From the NCBI RefSeq assembly GCF_036711975.1, contig NC_091966.1, forward strand, positions 7,323,501 through 7,387,500: a stretch of DNA of 64,000 nucleotides, written 5' to 3'. A model generated the notes under the pieces. It was not told the DNA's origin. It was given only the letters and a program-made list of their open reading frames with translations, and did no database searches. Below, one piece after another: positions 46,040 through 57,049 of the stretch; position 1 is the first letter of the stretch; each line of letters begins with the position of its first letter. This stretch comes from Onthophagus taurus (lineage: Eukaryota > Arthropoda > Insecta > Coleoptera > Scarabaeidae). Position numbers and translations under genes: made by a program.

Positions 46040-46779
46040 AGTCATCAAGTTAGTTCGCCAAATAAAAAATGGGAATATACTAGATGAGCTGAGTTGAAGT
46101 CTAAACAGTCAGACATCAAATTTCCGTATAAAATCGTAACAAAAAGAATTCCCGCAGAAAATAACTAAACATTTATGAAAAGTTATCGTATACCAAAGCC
46201 AATTTTTGGGTAGGTTCCAAAATGTGAATTAAAATATGACATCCCGGTTTCGGGCAAAGCATTTTTAAATGACAGCAATGCATCGGGAAGACTAACTTCT
46301 AATTGTCAGGAACGCATTTGTCATAATTACGCGACATAGTAGCTTAAGTATTGTTTATAAAAGTACTCGAAGTTGGTGTATGGGTCGTCTGCGCTATAGC
46401 ATAATGGAATGAATAATTCTGGATGACAAGAGAACCATATAACTCCGAAGAATGTGCGGGTTGCTTTAACATGTATCCGAAGTTTTGGGAGGAGGAAGAA
46501 GTTTGGGAGTTTGGGGTGTTGACGAAGGGAACAAAATCTGACTCTATGTTTATATGTAGCAAAACAGCGGTTTGTGCGCAAGTGTATTTTCCAATGTCTG
46601 AACCGTCGACGAAGAGACTAGAATTATAAGCTTATCCGCTTTACTAAATAGTAGACATAAAAAATGGTAGAACCTTCTAGAAGCAGTCAAAGGTTATGTA
46701 ACCGCCAAGGTTGCCACAAGTTAGTAGAAGGCGTCAGTTGACTAGAAAAGAGTGATGATTGATTGATTCCGTTAAGTCA
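46040..46779. other. Intergenic, nothing recognised
   Basis: Two overlapping opposite frames near 46327-46629 have no family signature. They are probably chance openings. Confidence 0.35.
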
Positions 46780-48130
46780 CCATTGCGCTATACAATATCG
46801 ACAGTTTGGATATTTGTAGGTAATATAATGCCAAGTATTTCACCAACAAAACAAACACTAAGTCCCGAAAAGTGAATGTTATGCCTTAAAGATGGCGGAA
46901 GTGCAGTAGCCTGATTTACATCAATGTCCGGAAAAAATTGGTCAAAATCAGGATGAACCACCTGTTTGCTATGGCGTAATTTATGGCCAGATATTGGAGG
47001 ATTTATGGGAATTAATGTTGGCCAAGGAGCTTCGTGTTGGTAAACAAAGTAATCCATTGAGTTGAGATCCAGCGAATTAGGCGGCCAAATCTTTTTGCCC
47101 CAAAAGCCGGGAAACAGTTCATTGCAAATGGCGATTGTCGAATAGACCAAATTTGGCGGCTCCCAGTCTTGCTGAAGAATGAATCCGTCTTGACCGAAGT
47201 GTTCCGCCACCCACGGCTCCAGAACGTCTCGTAAAACTCGACAGAAATTTTTGCAGCTACTTTCTTGAGTAGTTGAACTTGCTTCTGATGCTTGAGGAGC
47301 GAGTCGATCGTCTCAGTAGGCAAAATTTTCTCATCAGTGAAGAGAACTTTTGATAAACATGCAGCAGCGATCTCTTCAGGTTAATTGTATCATTCAGGAA
47401 GTGGAGACGATCGATTTTGTAGCTTTGTTTTGACGATGTTTCAAGTGTTACCGATACTGACGCCAAGCTCCTTTTCCATTTTCCTGATCGAATGTTCTGG
47501 GTTGCGTTGAACGCGACAACGGACCTTGGTGTTGGTAAACGAAGTAATTCATTGGGTTGAGATCCGGCGAATGAGGCGGCCAAATCTTTTAGCCCCAAAA
47601 GCCTGGAAATAGCTCTTTGCAAATTTTGATTGTCGAATTGGCCACATGTGGCGGCTCCCAGTCTTGCTAAAGAATGAATCCCTCTTGACCGAAGTGTTCC
47701 GCCACCCACGGCTCGTCTCGTAAAACTCGCTGATTGATAGCTGACGGCATTGATCTTGACGTTCTGATCAATTAAAACCAACGGCGTTTTTTTGGTGGCG
47801 CAGATATAAACCCAAACCATCACAGAAATTTTTGCAGCTACTTTCTGAAGTAGTTGAAGTTGCTCAAGCTGAAGCTCTTTTGACGATGTTTCAAGTGTTA
47901 CCGATACTGACGCCAAGCTCCTTTGCCATTTTCCTGATCGAACGTTCTGGGTAACGTTGAGCGCAACATCGGACCTTCTGCACATACTTTAGAGTCGTGG
48001 CGATGATTGGACGACCTCTCTGAGGACGCTCCACAGTTCCTCCAGTCTCCTTCTAACGTTTGACGGCATCGTAGACAGTTTGTTTCTTGAAACTAGTCAT
48101 TCGTACGATGTCGACCGTCTTTCATTCCCG
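46780..48130 (-). pseudogene. Tc1/mariner transposase relic, tandemly duplicated
   Basis: Read on the minus strand from about 48130: a helix-turn-helix part (RPIIATTLKYVQKV, then RSGKWQRSLASVSVTLETS), MVWVYICATKKTPLVLIDQN near 47820-47740, and a catalytic block QQDWEPPHVANSTIKIC with IWPPHSPDLNPMNYFVYQ near 47690-47530. The same blocks recur in 47510-46960 (SLASVSVTLETSSKQ; FILQQDWEPPNLVYSTI; IWPPNSLDLNSMDYFVYQ). Each copy lacks parts the other has and shows shifts, so a segmental duplication followed decay. The first catalytic Asp box is not visible. Confidence 0.65.
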
Positions 48131-48914
48131 ATTTGTGTAGCTTAACAATAGTAATGCAAAATTTAGAAAAAATTAAAACAATATTTAGGGACAAAATTAT
48201 ATGAGGAGTTCAATGAAATCATCAGAATAAATAAAAAATTACAATGCCAATTAACGTCTAAAAAAAGTACGGGAACTGTTTGAATTTTTTTTATAGGGTA
48301 GACCTCCATAGAGAACTCCAATACCTTAAGCTTAGTGGAATATAAAGCTTGACTTACTATTGCTTAGTACTCTTAAGTTTGTGCTATATTTCACTAAAAC
48401 ATAGCGCATTTTTTTAAGTTTCTAGCTTGTATAGGAAATTTCCTCTCAAAATTTTTCCCAAAAACATATCTAGTTATTTGTTCTGAATATTTATATTTAC
48501 CTCGCTATACGTCATGTATAGCTTGATGTCGCCAAGCTTCTTGTGTAAAAACTGGATTCCATTTTAAATTTTGGCAATGTGAGTTCTCAATAAATCAGCT
48601 TCTTTATTAATTAAATTAACCATTTTCTCAAATTGCTTCCAGAATTACGCTCATTAACAATATTTAGTTTGCTTGTATCAACTTACATTTCTTGGTGATG
48701 TTTAGCAGTTTAAATGATATTCTTGAGTATTTTTCATGAAACTATAGTGCAAGTTATCTTCAAGATTGTCTCAAAAAAACTCTTTAAAGTATCAGTATTA
48801 AAATAATCCACTGTAATTGCCATCAACCTTGTTATAAGTGGTTCAACAGCTTGATGAAAAATAAATAAAATAATATAAAATTAAAAAATGTACTTTTTCT
48901 TGAAATAAAAAAAA
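48131..48914. other. Intergenic, includes 3' flank of the next gene
   Basis: AT-rich. No coding signal. Confidence 0.4.
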
Positions 48915-49967
48915 TTAAATAACAATACGTCTTAATTCTAAATAAATATCATTCGCATTATTCCTTCTTGTTACATTTATTATTTTTTCATTATCATTCT
49001 TCAAATCACTTTTCCACTGTTTCAAAGATTTCAACACATCTTCTGTTAATGTTTTAATCGATAAACACATCTCCTTACAAAAATACCTCCTCAACAAATA
49101 AAGATCTCTACAATTTCCCTGCATACTCAATATATGATTAACTAAATCCAATTTGATTTCAACATTCTGAGTACTTCCAACTGAAATCTTAACAGTAATC
49201 ACATCGTTTGATCTGTTAAATGATCCTTGATCTCTAAGATCTAAATTATGATAACAATTTCTTAAAATAGTCTCCAAAAATAAATCTGCTTCTCCTGCGC
49301 AATAAAGTTGACTTTGGCAAATTGTTTCTGCGATAAAAGAAGCGGAAATGTCGTAAAGTTTATAAATACTAAAAATTTTTGTATTTGTTGTGTTAAGACT
49401 TAAATTATTCACATCAAAATGGTAAGAAATATCGATAGGGATTTGAGCGATTTGTAAATAAGGCCACACGGTTCCTTCAGGCCAAGCTATCCAAACTTTT
49501 AAAGTCGCTTCTTCATTAGAATCATCAAACGGAATCAACATACAAACAGGACTTGTAATTTTCCTTTTAACATTAATGCTTTTACCAATTTGTTTCTTGG
49601 AACTTTTCACACAAGCGCTAATCAACCAATTCTGATGAATAATACGTTTTTGGAAAGAATTTGCGATATATATTTCCACGAAATAGAATTTTTTGGCTTT
49701 GTGGCGAATTGCCATTTCTAGTTCATAAAGAGATATTTTTTCCGAGAGAAGATTATGAACAGTAAAAATCGAATTGAATACTTTTACCCTGCATTTAAAT
49801 ACGTTATCTTTAACTAATTCTTTCTTGGTACTTAACGATATTGCGGAAATTCTACTATTTAATCGTTCGTTTTCTATGGATAATGATTCATATTTTTTAT
49901 TTTCATTTTCAATTTGATTTAAAATATTTTCGCAACCATTTAAATCGTATTGGATTAGTTCTTCCAT
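48915..49967 (-). CDS. Unrecognised 350-residue protein with N-terminal coiled coil
   Basis: A single open coding exon of 350 residues starting MEELIQYDLNGCENILNQ. Residues about 10-50 have heptad-like Leu/Ile spacing (ILNQIENENKKYESLSIENE), suggesting a coiled coil. The middle is beta-rich with WIAWPEGTVWPYLQIAQIPI, and the end has a basic, helical stretch. No signal peptide or membrane segment is convincing. The frame stays open upstream to 50027 as a Leu/Ile-rich run, but TTATTATTAG lies directly before the ATG, with a donor CAAAG|GTAAAA near 50040, so that run is better read as a 70-base 5' UTR intron. It is head-to-head with LLPH and absent from my memory of named families. A fast-evolving nuclear protein is possible. 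Confidence 0.7.
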   Translation of the reverse strand: MEELIQYDLNGCENILNQIENENKKYESLSIENERLNSRISAISLSTKKELVKDNVFKCRVKVFNSIFTVHNLLSEKISLYELEMAIRHKAKKFYFVEIYIANSFQKRIIHQNWLISACVKSSKKQIGKSINVKRKITSPVCMLIPFDDSNEEATLKVWIAWPEGTVWPYLQIAQIPIDISYHFDVNNLSLNTTNTKIFSIYKLYDISASFIAETICQSQLYCAGEADLFLETILRNCYHNLDLRDQGSFNRSNDVITVKISVGSTQNVEIKLDLVNHILSMQGNCRDLYLLRRYFCKEMCLSIKTLTEDVLKSLKQWKSDLKNDNEKIINVTRRNNANDIYLELRRIVI

Positions 49968-50245
49968 ATCTAATAATAAAATAATAATAATAAGAGTTAT
50001 TTTACATAAAATTAATAAAAATATCACAAATTTTTTTACCTTTGAAGGTTATGTTTATTAAGTTATGCAACCAATTATACAAACATAACCTCTTTTTATT
50101 TGCTGTCACGTTGTTTTGACAGGTTGATAACACATCCTTAATAAAACTTTTTTTTGAGACTATCAGAAGAAGTATTATCAGGTAAATTAATTCTAAATCA
50201 ATTCTCTAATGTTTAAGCTTTATAATCCAATAATTATTTGCAGTC
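49968..50245. promoter_or_regulatory. Bidirectional promoter region
   Basis: Only 278 bases separate the ATGs of the divergent genes. Each side shows a short 5' UTR intron: minus CAAAG|GTAAAA to TATTAG|AT; plus TTATCAG|GTAAAT near 50180 to TTTGCAG|TC at 50243. That leaves about 140 bases (50041-50180) for a shared promoter. No TATA box stands out. Confidence 0.55.
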
Positions 50246-50623
50246 ATGGCTAAAAGCTTAAGAAGTAAATGGAGGAGGAAATGTCGCGCTGTAAAAAGAG
50301 AGCGTTATGGACAAAAAGAATTGGATAGACTAAAAAAGACTCTTGGTATTGATGAGAAGAATACGGACGTGACTATGACTGATATTGCTGAAATAGCAAC
50401 AGTTACGGATGCTAAAACTATAAAAGAAAAGAAAAATGTTGAAGAAAAAGAAGATGAAATGGTTATGGACACTGCTGGAAAAAGGGTATTTAATTCTAAA
50501 ACAATGAAGGATCAATTTGGTAATTATCCTGTGTGGATGAATCAAAGAAAAGTACAGAAACATAGGAAGGGTGAGAAAAAGAGAAATAAAAGAATTGGAA
50601 AAAATAAAAAACGAAGCAACTAA
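50246..50623 (+). CDS. LLPH: LLP homolog (LLPH-like nucleolar protein), 125 aa
   Basis: It starts MAKSLRSKWRRKCRAVKRER, the hallmark N-terminus of the LLPH/LAPS18-like family (small basic proteins, known in vertebrates as nucleolar and in ribosome biogenesis). ELDRLKKTLGI follows. The centre is acidic, a conserved FNSKTMKDQFGNYPVWMNQR block precedes a Lys/Arg-rich tail (KKRNKRIGKNKKRSN) that would serve as a nuclear/nucleolar signal. The length of 125 residues matches the family. A 5' UTR intron ends at 50243, two bases before ATG. AATAAA-type signals lie just after the stop. High confidence from both ends of the protein. Confidence 0.92.
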   Translation: MAKSLRSKWRRKCRAVKRERYGQKELDRLKKTLGIDEKNTDVTMTDIAEIATVTDAKTIKEKKNVEEKEDEMVMDTAGKRVFNSKTMKDQFGNYPVWMNQRKVQKHRKGEKKRNKRIGKNKKRSN

Positions 50624-50784
50624 TTTAATAATAAATGTAATTGATTTTTTAAATAATAAAATGTGTTATCTGATGACTAATATTATTTTTTTATCATTTT
50701 CACCATTTATCATATTAACCATTTTTTGATTCAAGGAACCAACCTGAGGTCGAATACCATATCAACCCATATTCCAACAACATA

Positions 50785-52195
50785 CAGGGTGTACAAAAAG
50801 TATGGAATAATGGTTCTACAGCCTAAACTTCAACTTAAATTAAAAAAAGTTACTTGAAACTATTTTCCGCATATCTTGGCATAGAAATAAAATAAAAATG
50901 ATGATGGCAGTCTGAGTTACGACATGGTGAGTGTGTTTTTTAAATGGAACACCTGTATATTTTAATTTTTTTGATTCCTTTTGACAAGGTGTTGCAAAAT
51001 GCCATAAGGTTTTAATGCTTTAAACTGCATAGTTTTCGAGATATTGAAACTTTTATTTAAAAAGATTTGGCGTAGCGATAGACTTAGGCAGTCTATTATG
51101 GCGTCATTATGGAATAGACAACCTAAGCGTTGACGTCACAGGAATGGGCGGAGCTTATACCGACTCCAAACATCTTGGTTGCTAACGAAAAATCCCCATA
51201 TGCAATTTTTCAATAGACTGCCTAAGTCTGACGTCACAGAGATGGGCGCAGCCAAAAAATGTCATTTGAAATGTCATCACTTAGTTTATTTTATTTTAAC
51301 AGTAATGAAACATTGCATATGGTGATTTACCGTTAGCAACGAAAATGTTTGGTGTCGGTGTAAGCTCCGCCCATCCCTGTGACGTCAAGGCTTAGGTTGT
51401 CTATTCCATAATGACGCCATAATTTGGTTGTCGCTACGTCAAATCTTTTTAAATAAAAGTTTCAATATCTCGAAAACTATGCAGTTTAAAGCATTAAAAC
51501 CTTATGGCATTTTGCAACACCTTGTCAAAAGGAATCCAAAAACCTTAAAATATACAGGATGTTCCATTTAAAAAACACACTCACCATGTCGTAACTCAGA
51601 CTGCCGTCATCATTTTTATTTTATTTCTACGCCAAGATATGCGGAAAATAGTTTCAAGTAACTTTTTTTATTAGGTTGAAATTGAAGTTAATATCCATTA
51701 TACCAGTTTGTTTAACGTGATAGAAAAAAAATTTTTTTTTTCGAATTTTGTTGTACTTTTACTGGTTATTTATATTTTTGTTGTCTAACTAGTTTCGGCA
51801 AAAGCCATCATCAGAGACAAAAGTCATTGTATCTTACAGGAAATTAACATCGAAAATATAAAGCGGTGAACAAATTAAAATTATTACTATCACAAAATTT
51901 ACTTAAAATACATGTAAAAATTCTTTTACAAAACTTTAAAGATTTAACTCCGCATGGACATCTTTTGTGGTAGATGTTACAAGATGGTCAGACCATCTTG
52001 TCCACCAAGAATTTTTACATGTATTTTAGCCGAAATTAGTTAGACAACAAAAATATAAATAAACCAGTAAAAGTACAACAAAATTCGAAAAAAAATTTTT
52101 CTATCACGTTAACTTTTTTTAATTTAAGTTGAAGTTTAGGCTGGAACCAGTAAAAACTTTAGGAACCATTATTCCATACTTTTTGTATAATCCCA
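50785..52195. mobile_element. Large foldback element with nested foldback in the right arm
   Basis: The left end CAGGGTGTACAAAAAGTATG pairs with the right end (inverse ACAAAAAGTATGGAATAATGG). The left arm 50785-51205 and the right arm 51316-51670 plus 52116-52195 are about 90% complementary, through blocks such as GATTTGGCGTAGCGA, CAAGGTGTTGCAAAATGCCA and TTCGAGATATTGAAACTTTT. The centre is about 51206-51315. TA borders the left end, suggesting a Tc1/mariner-type MITE. No coding capacity. Confidence 0.85.
51690..52115. mobile_element. Nested inverted-repeat element
   Basis: About 95-bp arms (GTTTAACGTGATAGAAAAAA... and the inverse ...TTTTTCTATCACGTTAAC) interrupt the right arm of the larger foldback. 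The arms contain ACTAGTTTCGGC...CATCATCAGAG, a motif common in insect dispersed repeats. A further perfect hairpin (ACAAGATGGTC-A-GACCATCTTGT) lies near 51990. Confidence 0.8.
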
Positions 52196-53329
52196 TATGT
52201 GAGCAAAGCATTGCTTCGCCTAGGCCGCGACTGGCTTCGGCTGAATCAGGAGAAACAATTGAGCCAAAGAACTAAGCCGAAGTCAATTGAACAAATTCAA
52301 TTCATCAATTATTATTTTTGCTGGCATCCGACTCAATTCGACGTAGAAGAGTCATGCTAACATTTTGGTATAAAATGGAACTTTTGCAACAACACGACGC
52401 ACAGTTATCGAAAACATTCAAAACCCTATCGAAAATCAATTAAAAAAAAAATTTTTTTAGTGTTTTTTTAAATGTTACATATATTTTAACTATTAATAGA
52501 CTCTTCGTGAAGTTTATGACGTCTTGGGTGTTTTATAACAGCTACTGCGCGAAATATACTGCTATTACAATTTCTTTATTTTGTACAAAAAAATTTGCTA
52601 GAAAACGAGACAACTTTAGAAAACAAAAAAAGATCTTTACAATCCACCTTAACTTCTGACCATTACAAGTACATTATCTGTGTATGCCAATACTTGAAAT
52701 GATTTTGTATTATTATTATTGCCTCTGTTTTCAAGGCGCCAATATTTAGATATTTAGTTACAGTTACAGTTTTGCAAATATTAACAGTCCAAAGGTGTCA
52801 TAAAAATGAGAAAAAGTTGTTGACCACTCCATATTTTAATAACCGCTTTGATAACTTGTTTATCTACGACTGCTTGGATAAGTCATCATTACCACACTCA
52901 TTTGAGGTGATTTGAGTTACGTAATGAAGTTCATTACCGCACTGGTTTCATTACGTAACGCATTTTTAGCCCAATTAGAACAGACTTAATTTATTGAAAT
53001 GAGCAAGAATACAAAAGGAAAAGTGCTACCTATTTAAAGAGAAACAATACTATTTATTATAAACATTAATTGTTATGTGTTTACATTTCGAAACACTTAT
53101 TTCAGATGAGGTCGCTAAATTTTTAGTTGTTATTTCTACAGGTCGATTGCTGTTGTCCTTACTTCTTGAACGTTGTTCACCTAATATCTTGTTTTTTATT
53201 TTCCAATTAATTTATTTTCCAACTTTAAATTAATTACTCTTTTGTAAAAGACAGAATTGTACGAACCTTTGGGTAAAATACATTCATATGTAGTTGGAAA
53301 AAAACTCTTTCATTTTAAAACCTAACAAA
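52196..53329. other. Intergenic, nothing recognised
   Basis: No gene. The right end may be 3' flank of the Crypton relic. Confidence 0.35.
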
Positions 53330-54170
53330 CTTCAACGATACCACAGAAGTATCTATATATCCCTCTGCAACAGCGTTGGATTTCCATCCGCCATATCGTT
53401 TAACACTTAACAGATCTGCTCCTGTATCCGCCAACAAAGATATTGATGATAGTCAGGATTTTCTAATTTTATAAATAATGCAATTTTTTTAGCATACTAT
53501 CGAAGGTATTTATGGTAACAATGCAAACTTCCTTTCTGTATTCAACGAAGAATCGTACGTAGTTGGCGTGTTGAGGGCGTAAGTGTTTATATTTTGGAAT
53601 TATTTCGACCATACTTATTCCTTCAAAACCTCCAGACATTATATAAAATTCACGCGAAACATTGGTTTTTTTCGTCGGAACATCGGAATGTTAATATAAA
53701 ATATTTGGCCATGATCCTTAACATCTCCTAAAACCAAATTGACCAACTCTTGGTTGCGATACGTTCCAGCAATTCCTATAATCAACACAACCTGAAAAAC
53801 AATTTTACAAATTTATTTAGTTGATGAAGCCAATATTGAAATAGCAACTTTATCCAGTAAAAAACTTACATCATCCGCTTCTTTTAGAAATTTTTCTATG
53901 TTGGTTTTTGACAATACCTTAGACTTTTTCGGTTTATACATCTTACCTTGTCTTTTTAAAAGAACGACTAATTGAGTATACTCAACATTCTTTTTCATAG
54001 ACATTACTGCTCGTAAAATCGAATAAAAAGTCCAAAGACTTGGCGATTTATACTTTTTCGACATGTTTTCGAAAACTTTCTTACTTGTTTCGTTTTCTAC
54101 ACACTTCTGATTACACCATGCATTTTTTTCGCAACTTTTCTGGTAGTAATGATGAAACTGCATTCGTTGC
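53330..54170 (-). pseudogene. Crypton-type tyrosine recombinase relic
   Basis: Read on the minus strand: FHHYYQKSCEKNAWCNQK and FYSILRAVMSMKKNV (N-terminal core-binding region), then VLIIGIAGTYRNQELVNL, whose GA.R..EL box carries the first catalytic Arg. IPKYKHLRPQHANYVRFFV follows and, after a shift, LLADTGADLLSVKRYGGWKS with NAVAEGYIDTS. The last block is the recombinase end (catalytic His/Trp replaced by Tyr-Gly-Gly-Trp, and Tyr in GYI). The GHxFRR box expected between the two halves is missing. Stops and a 5' deletion confirm a dead copy. Crypton assignment rests on resemblance to insect Crypton proteins. Confidence 0.6.
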
Positions 54171-55149
54171 GGCTTCCTCCACGTCAGAAGGTGTAATTAT
54201 ATTTCTAGCCCACTTGTAATATAAATAACTATTATTAGTGTCATGTACAAGCCATTTAGTAATTTTTTTTTTAAATTTCTTAAGATACTGAATTAATTCC
54301 TACCTAATTTAGTAAGAAAATTTTCCACAATATCACATAATAACTTGTATAACACAACGATAACATTTCGATTTATTGATTTTATCAAATTCTGAATAAC
54401 TTTCTCTATATTTAACCTTTTAATTACTTAAATTTGTCGGAAGTACTTTGAAATTTAAAAATAACTAAATAAACATACTTTCATTATTAAATTTTCTTAT
54501 TAATTATTACTTAATGAATAATAAGGTATTCATAAAGAAAAATCCAACTGAAACTTTTTCAGTTTCACTATTAAATTTAAATAATTACTCAATCAATTCG
54601 GTAATCTCGGTTATTTTGGTAATTTGACGAGCCAAATATTTGTTTTCGAGCATTTCATCTTGTGTTGTCCCCGCTAAGTGGGAGAAAAGGTATATGAAGA
54701 GAACTTATGGTGCCAGATAAGACTTGTTTGTAGAAAGTTGAGGGCAAAATTTCAATCAGTCTAAGTGAGTGAATTTTTTATTTGTGAAAATTTCATTTTC
54801 AGTTAACAGAGGAGTTAATTCGATTTGGATTTCTATAATCATCAATTAAGTGAAAGTAAGTTATGTTATGATTCATATTTTAATTTTTTTATTAATAACC
54901 ATTACAAAAATTTATTTTATTAACATATTCTTATTTAATTAAATAAAACTGATTATAAATTAATTTTAAATTGAAAATATTAATTTTAAAAAATTAATTC
55001 TTTTTTGTCTATAAATTAAGTAACATGTTGTTTAAGATTGCAATAAAAATTGAGAAGAGATTACATAAGTTATTTTACAACTTTCACTGTTGGTCGGAAG
55101 AACTGTATCTCCCAGTGTCTACTGGAAAGTGCCCACACAAATCCACACA
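54171..55149. other. AT-rich flank upstream of the P450 gene
   Basis: No coding signal. The short frame at 55090-55332 has no family features and overlaps the putative P450 5' UTR. Confidence 0.4.
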
Positions 55150-55156
55150 TATAAAG
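55150..55156 (+). promoter_or_regulatory. Candidate TATA box of the P450 gene
   Basis: TATAAAG about 200 bases upstream of the ATG, followed by a pyrimidine-rich CTTTCTCTTTCTGCACTTT. A 3' splice site (TTTTTTTTGTAG) lies 3 bases before the ATG, so an untranslated first exon is likely. No matching donor was chosen. Confidence 0.35.
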
Positions 55157-55354
55157 CTTTCTCTTTCTGCACTTTGAAACCCGTCTTTTTCAGCAAGTCA
55201 CCGGGTTACGTAAATGTTATAAAAATGTTACCCAATTTCCCGAAAATTTATGCCCCCGTTATAAATCTCACTTTTTCCAACAAACTCTCACTCATCAACA
55301 CATTTTCATTTATTTTTTTTTTATTAACATAAAATCTCCTTTTTTTTGTAGAAA

Positions 55355-56961
55355 ATGTTTTTAGCAATATTTTTTTTCGCCATAATCCTCGGTTTGCTTA
55401 TCTACTTGGATAGTAAAAAACCAAATAATTTTCCACCCGGTCCAAAATGGCTACCAATTTTTGGAAGTGCTTTAACCGTATTTAGATTAAGAAAACGAAA
55501 CAAATATCTTTATTTAGGAACCGCCGAGTTGTCAAATAAATACGGTCCTGTTGTGGGATTAAAAGTTGGTATTGAAAAAATAGTTGTAGCCTACGGTTTG
55601 CATGCGATAAGAGAAATGATGTTATCAAACGATATGGTTGGTCGGCCAACAGGTCCATTTTACGAATTAAGAACGTTCGGACTTCGTAGAGGAGTTTTAT
55701 TAACGGACGAAGAACTTTGGTACGAACAAAGAAAATTTGTTGTGCGTCATTTAAGAGAATTTGGTTTTGGTAGAAGAAGTATGTCTGCGATGATCGAAGA
55801 CGAAGCAAAAACGATGATTTTACATTTTAAAAAACAAATGGAAAAAGGACAAAATTCGGCTGTTATTGAAATGGATAAAATGTGTGGTGTTCATATTTTA
55901 AATACTTTATGGATGATGCTCGCTGGTACTCGATATAGTCCCGAAGATTTCGAATTAAACGAAGTACAAAGAATATTAACAGATTTATTTAAAAATATCG
56001 ATATGGTTGGAGCTTTATTTAGTCAATTTCCTTTACTTAGATTCATAGCACCAGATTTTTCTGGTTACAATTTATACATGAAATCGCATCGACCTTTATG
56101 GAAATTTGTCATCGATGAAGTTGAAAAACATAAAAAAACTTTCGTGGATGGTTGCGCAAGAGATCTTATCGACGTTTATTTACAAATGTTAAATTCAGAA
56201 AATCGACCAGACACTTATACGGAACAACAATTATTAGCGTTGTGTATTGATTTATTCATGGCTGGATCTGAAACGACCACAAAATCTTTTGGCTTTGGAT
56301 TTATGTATTTACTATTAAATCCGGATGTTCAAAGGAAAGCTCAAGCTGAAATTGATGCAGTTGTCGGTCGACATCGCTTACCAACAATGCAAGATAGACC
56401 AAAGTAAATTAATTTAAAATTAATTATTTAATTATTAAAAAAACATTTTTTAGCATGCCTTATTTAGAAGGTGTCGTTTTGGAATCAATAAGAATGTTTA
56501 TGGGACGTGGATTTGGAGTTCCGCATAGAGCTTTAAAAGATACATATCTTCAAGGATATTTCGTACCAAAAGTAATAACATTAAAAATAAAATTAGACAC
56601 AGTTTTTATTTATTTTTTTTTGTTTTAGGATACAATGGTTGTTCCAAATTTTCATGGAATACTTAACGGTGATGAATTTGGTTGGAATGACCCGCAAGCA
56701 TTTCGTCCGGATAGATATATAATAGACGGAAAAATGATGAATCTTCCAGAAAATTACATCCCATTTGGTTTGGGGAAAAGAAGATGTATGGGAGAAACTT
56801 TAGCAAAAGGAAACTTATTCATTTTTATGGCAGCATTACTGCAACATTTTGATTTTGCAATACCTCATGGTTCTGAACCAACTATTGTAGAGACTGATTT
56901 CTTAGATGGGGTTACACCTGGACCGAAGCCTTATAAAGCTTTGATTACTCTTAGAAGTTAA
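55355..56961 (+). CDS. Cytochrome P450, CYP2 clan (CYP15/CYP305-like), 499 aa
   Basis: Three exons, 55355-56403, 56454-56571 and 56629-56961, with GT-AG introns of 50 and 57 bases. They join in frame to 499 residues, the usual microsomal P450 length. N-terminal membrane anchor (residues 1-18) followed by FPPGPKWLPIFGS. C-helix WYEQR, FGFGRRSM, I-helix AGSETTTKS with the oxygen-activating Glu/Thr, ExxR as ESIR, FRPDRY, and haem-binding FGLGKRRCMG with the Cys ligand. VGRPTGPFYELRTFGLRRGV and RHLREFGFGRRS are typical of the insect CYP15/CYP305 branch. CYP15 epoxidises methyl farnesoate in juvenile hormone synthesis; whether this enzyme does so is unknown. It is an ER monooxygenase with all key residues intact. 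AATAAA at about 57036. Confidence 0.93.
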
Positions 56962-57049
56962 GTTTAAGTTATTTTAGTGAATTTAATGATTTTAATGTAG
57001 TGTTTGTACAGAATGGTTTAAAACTAAGTGTGTCAAATAAAAACTCATT

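Noticed and set aside
49968..50027. N-terminal extension MIFLLILCKITLIIIILLLD before the unknown protein, resembling a signal anchor
   Set aside because: It is translated from an AT-rich stretch bounded by good donor and acceptor sites, so it is better explained as a 5' UTR intron.
55090..55332. 80-codon frame upstream of the P450
   Set aside because: No family signal. It overlaps the TATA box and presumed 5' UTR of the P450 gene.
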